Source: Saccharomycopsis phalli (lineage: Eukaryota > Ascomycota > Saccharomycetes > Ascoideales > Saccharomycopsidaceae). From it: a DNA stretch of 64,000 nucleotides. A program made the position numbers and the translations under genes. Where the stretch lies: positions 434,001 to 498,000 of the forward strand of contig CP073218.1 of the NCBI GenBank assembly GCA_020342235.1, read 5' to 3'. Shown one piece after another: positions 61,701-64,000 of the stretch. The notes beneath the pieces were generated by a model. That model searched no databases. It had not been told where the DNA came from and was given only the letters and a program-made list of their open reading frames with translations. The first letter of the stretch is position 1. Every line of letters starts with the position of its first letter.

Positions 61701-62336
61701 TTGAATATCTTGGTTGCCAAATACAACGGCGTGATATCAGACATTGCTCTCAATGGGAATTCTGATACGGAGCTCTTGAACACGGGAGATAAGTATCAAT
61801 TCAAGCTCAGTGAGACTCATCACGAACCTACCAAGGTACTGGATGAGTATGAGGACAGTGCCAATGATGATAGTCTCAACGAGTGGAACCGCAACTTCAA
61901 CAAGTTGCGGCAGAATAGCCGAAACAACTCCCATGTAGACTTGAGAAAGTTGGACCAGGAAGAAGGAAGTGTGTTCCAAGCCTCGAGCAAATTGAAGGAG
62001 AAGTTGCTTGAGCATACAATCTTACCATCGACATATGACTTTGATAGCGGGAAGATCAAGGAGACACTATTGGATACTACAAAGTTGGGTAATGTGATTA
62101 ATACGCTCGATGAGTTGAAGGAAAGGGGAATTCCAATTGAGGCAGTGTTTAAGAAGGAAAAGGCTCAATTGGAAAAGGAGCAGAGGGATCGTCAGGAGAG
62201 GGCAAACGAAACTGCAAATGACAGTAAAATAGCAGAAGAAGACAAAGAGTCGGACTCGTACCACCCGGATATCATGAACAAGGCATATGACAACTTGGTG
62301 GAAAATCTTCTCAAGGTGCGAAACAAACAAGGTTAA
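58791..62336 (+). CDS. GIP3: PP1-interacting LRR protein, GIP3/HER1 family
   Basis: This 1181-residue protein resembles the Saccharomyces paralogs Gip3 (a Glc7-interacting protein) and Her1. The N-terminal third is Ser-rich and basic, with possible phosphorylation clusters. Residues 320-323 are RVSF inside LKRVSFSEKVFFNDPP, a textbook RVxF docking site for protein phosphatase 1, followed by PPQQIASRNPRKGEVEIL and VHKLTAEERLKI. The middle (about 500-860) is a leucine-rich-repeat-like region (NLEKLTFRNTAIDEKGW, LKSLDLTQCSSL, VLAVDLGYNDLS, YLSYVSFIGNQLDN). The C-terminal quarter is charged and coiled-coil-like. The family call is from memory of the RVSF/PPQQI block; the phosphatase link is strong inference. 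Confidence 0.7.
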   Translation: MSDAHKIDKALDSIRQKVRSDTGELIRGFSNDEVKWFLRGSIKVDNSASDDEEVATKIPQPAEEPEAGHDSEAPVGMAKLSLDSPEKASPTTHSSGVHANGTNDLSLHRRTSIISTPSNSFFSKFSSKFSKKPKEDEGSRLVRSNSISAKLKAPERKPVEEIKLSRSVSTPAAARLQEDLDPRFEKFLEFYNSNGLKKVEKLLQKHVALHSAGNADHGPTTDVLGRPIPPHPDVAPLAPALKPTRHYDYSPEKNAAVSSTSPRSSGLLGSFLKRHQSVELEHKPLPKQSVTPFKSSSSVDVSSDDKLEIPGFSELPVLKRVSFSEKVFFNDPPQQIASRNPRKGEVEILKNGSVLVHKLTAEERLKIHQAGCGGVVVGGIAHFNVAKTDEEEDAKIAKAKMISIDKPMMSRSKSSSNTKEKEEQYDSDVSNDSSDSINKLMLQKVPLDLLYTRCCHLREILPIKSTAKQIPVGSTKPLTNLTFKNPVPSLIEILTFSDFISIAPITCISIDGVSLTFEMLRILLASLAYKTNLEKLTFRNTAIDEKGWKLLCWFLIKNTHLKSLDLTQCSSLVVNVSKRSKSAALANLVRMVSNKDNRSDVDWSLFVATLISRGGIGELILTGCKIPSLALFTKLFELGLSQTTFSVGLAFNNLGIGHMRVVCNWLYNNSDRVLAVDLGYNDLSRMHTCGETGFMVINSMLQKLNKSQKKCLLKCFSLSTTEMQGIKDCPPTAEWMVTSESIFFNLLKLLLLKYLDISGNPYYFKFNLESIISMLPLLLSIAQIQFEYNDLGAMEIAGLCEGLLGCKYLSYVSFIGNQLDNNSYASLCSLIKNSKSIFWLDLDYDTVPEVVKTQLSLHCMRNLEQALYRQKDGSLENISDEILPDSEFTLSSLSDEIMSLIYEKRPSTPEENQKTQTTVKKFLAKVTEIKKKLNETLDKLIELKSRHELNNQGKETLIRYYYIDSALLKILNILVAKYNGVISDIALNGNSDTELLNTGDKYQFKLSETHHEPTKVLDEYEDSANDDSLNEWNRNFNKLRQNSRNNSHVDLRKLDQEEGSVFQASSKLKEKLLEHTILPSTYDFDSGKIKETLLDTTKLGNVINTLDELKERGIPIEAVFKKEKAQLEKEQRDRQERANETANDSKIAEEDKESDSYHPDIMNKAYDNLVENLLKVRNKQG

Positions 62337-62530
62337 TAGAATGTATCACTAGTATTCATGTGTATGTAGACTTGCCGCCGCTATGCGCACGCCTCCTGAA
62401 ACAGCGCAAAAAAAACTGGAGAAGTGGGGTCACCCTGCCCAGGTGTCGTCATGATCTCACTAAGGAAAAGGTAAATAGATATTTCGAGGTCATTTACGGG
62501 TAGGATTTAAAATTATTGAACCTAGGCACA

Positions 62531-63628
62531 ATGACCGACTTGATTTCAGAGAGCGTCGTGGATGGGCACACGGGGGAGCGAAAAAGCATTAGTTACCACA
62601 ACAAACAAATGATTGGCCATGGATCTTTTGGCGTTGTCTTTCAAACCAAGGTAGAGGAGACCAACGAAGTGTGTGCAATAAAGCGAGTGTTACAGGATAA
62701 GCGATTCAAGAACCGGGAACTACAAATAATGAAGACAGTCCATCACCGCAATATAGTGGACTTGAAGTACTACTTTTACCAGAACACCGATAGCGATGAG
62801 CTATACTTGAATTTAATATTGGAGTTCATCCCGGAGACTATATACAAGGCTTCGCAGTTCTACTTGCACCATCGCACAAATATGCCCTTGTTCGAGATTA
62901 AGCTATACATGTACCAACTCTTGCGAGCTCTCAACTATATTCACTCTCAAAAGATATGTCACCGAGATATTAAACCTCAGAACCTCTTGTTGGACCCTGT
63001 AACCGGGGTCTTGAAATTATGCGACTTTGGCTCGGCAAAAGTCTTGAATCCAACCGAGGCGAACGTCAGTTACATATGCTCCAGATATTACCGGGCCCCA
63101 GAGTTAATATTCGGCATAACCAATTACACTACCCAGATTGACATTTGGTCTGTGGGCTGCGTCATGGCCGAACTTATCATTGGACAGCCTTTGTTCCCTG
63201 GTGATAATGGTATTGATCAGTTAGTCGAAATCATTAAAATATTGGGTACTCCATCCAAGCAAGAAATTAGATCCATGAACCCCGAGTATATGGAGCAGCG
63301 TTTCCCACAAATAAGACCAATCCCACTTGCAAAAGTATTGAGCAAATCCAAAATCCTGGTCGACGATCTCACAATACAGATTTTGTACAAGATATTGAAT
63401 TACAATCCACAGAAACGTGTCAATGCCCTCGATGGCATGGCTGATCCGTTCTTCAACGAACTACGAGAAGTCAATGTGCGATTACCAAATTTCCGAAAAA
63501 AATTGACAGAAAAGTCAGATACCATGGAGTTCAGTCTGTTGCCTGAATTGTTCGACTTTGATGATCAGGAATTTGTTCTAAATCCGCAGTTGAAGTCTGT
63601 ACTAATTCCAAAGTGGAAGCTGTCTTAA
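62531..63628 (+). CDS. RIM11: GSK-3 family protein kinase, Rim11 type
   Basis: This 365-residue Ser/Thr kinase has the glycine loop [10 protein letters not shown] and the ATP-anchoring Lys51 (AIKR). The catalytic loop is [13 protein letters not shown] (Asp146), with DFG at 165-167 (CDFGSAKVL). The activation-loop Tyr181 in [17 protein letters not shown] is the site autophosphorylated in GSK-3 kinases. It also has [24 protein letters not shown], typical of the family. In yeast Rim11 phosphorylates Ume6/Ime1 to start meiosis, and related kinases act in stress. Length fits Rim11 (370); MRK1 or another GSK-3 paralog cannot be excluded. The frame opens upstream at a TTG; the ATG at 62531 is the start. 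Confidence 0.88.
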   Translation: MTDLISESVVDGHTGERKSISYHNKQMIGHGSFGVVFQTKVEETNEVCAIKRVLQDKRFKNRELQIMKTVHHRNIVDLKYYFYQNTDSDELYLNLILEFIPETIYKASQFYLHHRTNMPLFEIKLYMYQLLRALNYIHSQKICHRDIKPQNLLLDPVTGVLKLCDFGSAKVLNPTEANVSYICSRYYRAPELIFGITNYTTQIDIWSVGCVMAELIIGQPLFPGDNGIDQLVEIIKILGTPSKQEIRSMNPEYMEQRFPQIRPIPLAKVLSKSKILVDDLTIQILYKILNYNPQKRVNALDGMADPFFNELREVNVRLPNFRKKLTEKSDTMEFSLLPELFDFDDQEFVLNPQLKSVLIPKWKLS

Positions 63629-64000
63629 TCTGGTGTTTTTTGCTTTGATTTTATCTTTGATCCGCTGATGGACGTTGACTACAGACAATTAGAGAGTGTT
63701 AATTAATGAATCCTCTCAAAAGAAATCCATGTGGCCAAGATACGTATATTTGGCTGGTACGAGTGGAGAATAGATGAACTTGAATCGGTGTAGTGGTCTT
63801 TGTCATATGGTCTTGTTTGGTATGTATATAGTCACGTGTTTTCTGCCTAAGCAGTAGAGTGGGGTGATGGTCAATGACATCATTCGACGTCAATACACAA
63901 TAGCCATCCTAACTGTATTTTACATAAACAAATGTGACTTGCAATTTAAAAGCAAATGCAATGCTGTAATGAAGAAATTTTTGTACTTCTCCTCGGAATC
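63629..64000. other. 3' flank of the RIM11-type gene
   Basis: 372 bp to the window edge. It holds a CACGTG E-box-like site (in GTCACGTGTT near 63831). No gene can be supported before the window ends. Confidence 0.4.

Overview
This window looks like nuclear DNA of a budding yeast (Saccharomycotina). Nearly all genes are single-exon orthologs of well-known yeast genes, intergenic spaces are short, and the few introns are only 41-45 nt with GTAAGT/GTATGT donors. CTG codons are rare. Two of them in the RSC ATPase gene fall where relatives carry polar residues, which suggests the CUG-Ser clade (the Candida/Debaryomyces group) by inference. I found no rRNA, tRNA, CRISPR array or intact mobile element.

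Layout. 1-6.5 kb: VTC2/3-type polyphosphate polymerase subunit, DRE2, VAC8. 8-17.6 kb: IES1 (INO80 complex), SPS19 (peroxisomal dienoyl-CoA reductase), PSY2 (PP4 subunit), NNR1, an intron-bearing VPS73-type sugar transporter homolog and an intron-bearing cytosolic NADP-isocitrate dehydrogenase. 17.9-27.7 kb: DPH5, an unrecognised membrane RING protein, a PPxY membrane protein, a globin-domain protein, ADE1, ARP5 and an unrecognised two-exon membrane protein. 27.7-28.3 kb: two minisatellites. 28.4-33.8 kb: a small membrane protein, the divergent pair NOP2/TRM6, and SNF11 with a methionine-rich tail. 34.1-38.8 kb: a tandem pair of CRH-family cell-wall transglycosylases, the second much enlarged with flocculin-like repeats. 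38.8-42.1 kb: a gene-poor stretch with a probable Ty1/copia fossil and a possible aspartyl-protease relic. 42.1-50.7 kb: GRX5, STH1, MTQ1, a HAD phosphatase, a small basic protein, WWM1 and RET3. 50.8-54.9 kb: RQC2, whose first exon is only 6 nt, and HST2. 56.7-63.6 kb: a JEN-type carboxylate transporter, a GIP3/HER1-type PP1-binding protein and a RIM11-type GSK3 kinase.

Shared themes. Subunits of three chromatin remodelers occur here: INO80 (IES1, ARP5), SWI/SNF (SNF11) and RSC (STH1). RNA modification and ribosome biogenesis are represented by NOP2 and TRM6, whose shared promoter has RRPE-like sites. The clearest oddities are the CRH-adhesin fusion, the SNF11 tail, the 6-nt first exon of RQC2, an insertion in the NAD-binding loop of HST2, competing 3' splice sites in the IDH gene, and a 24-bp minisatellite that is open in several frames.
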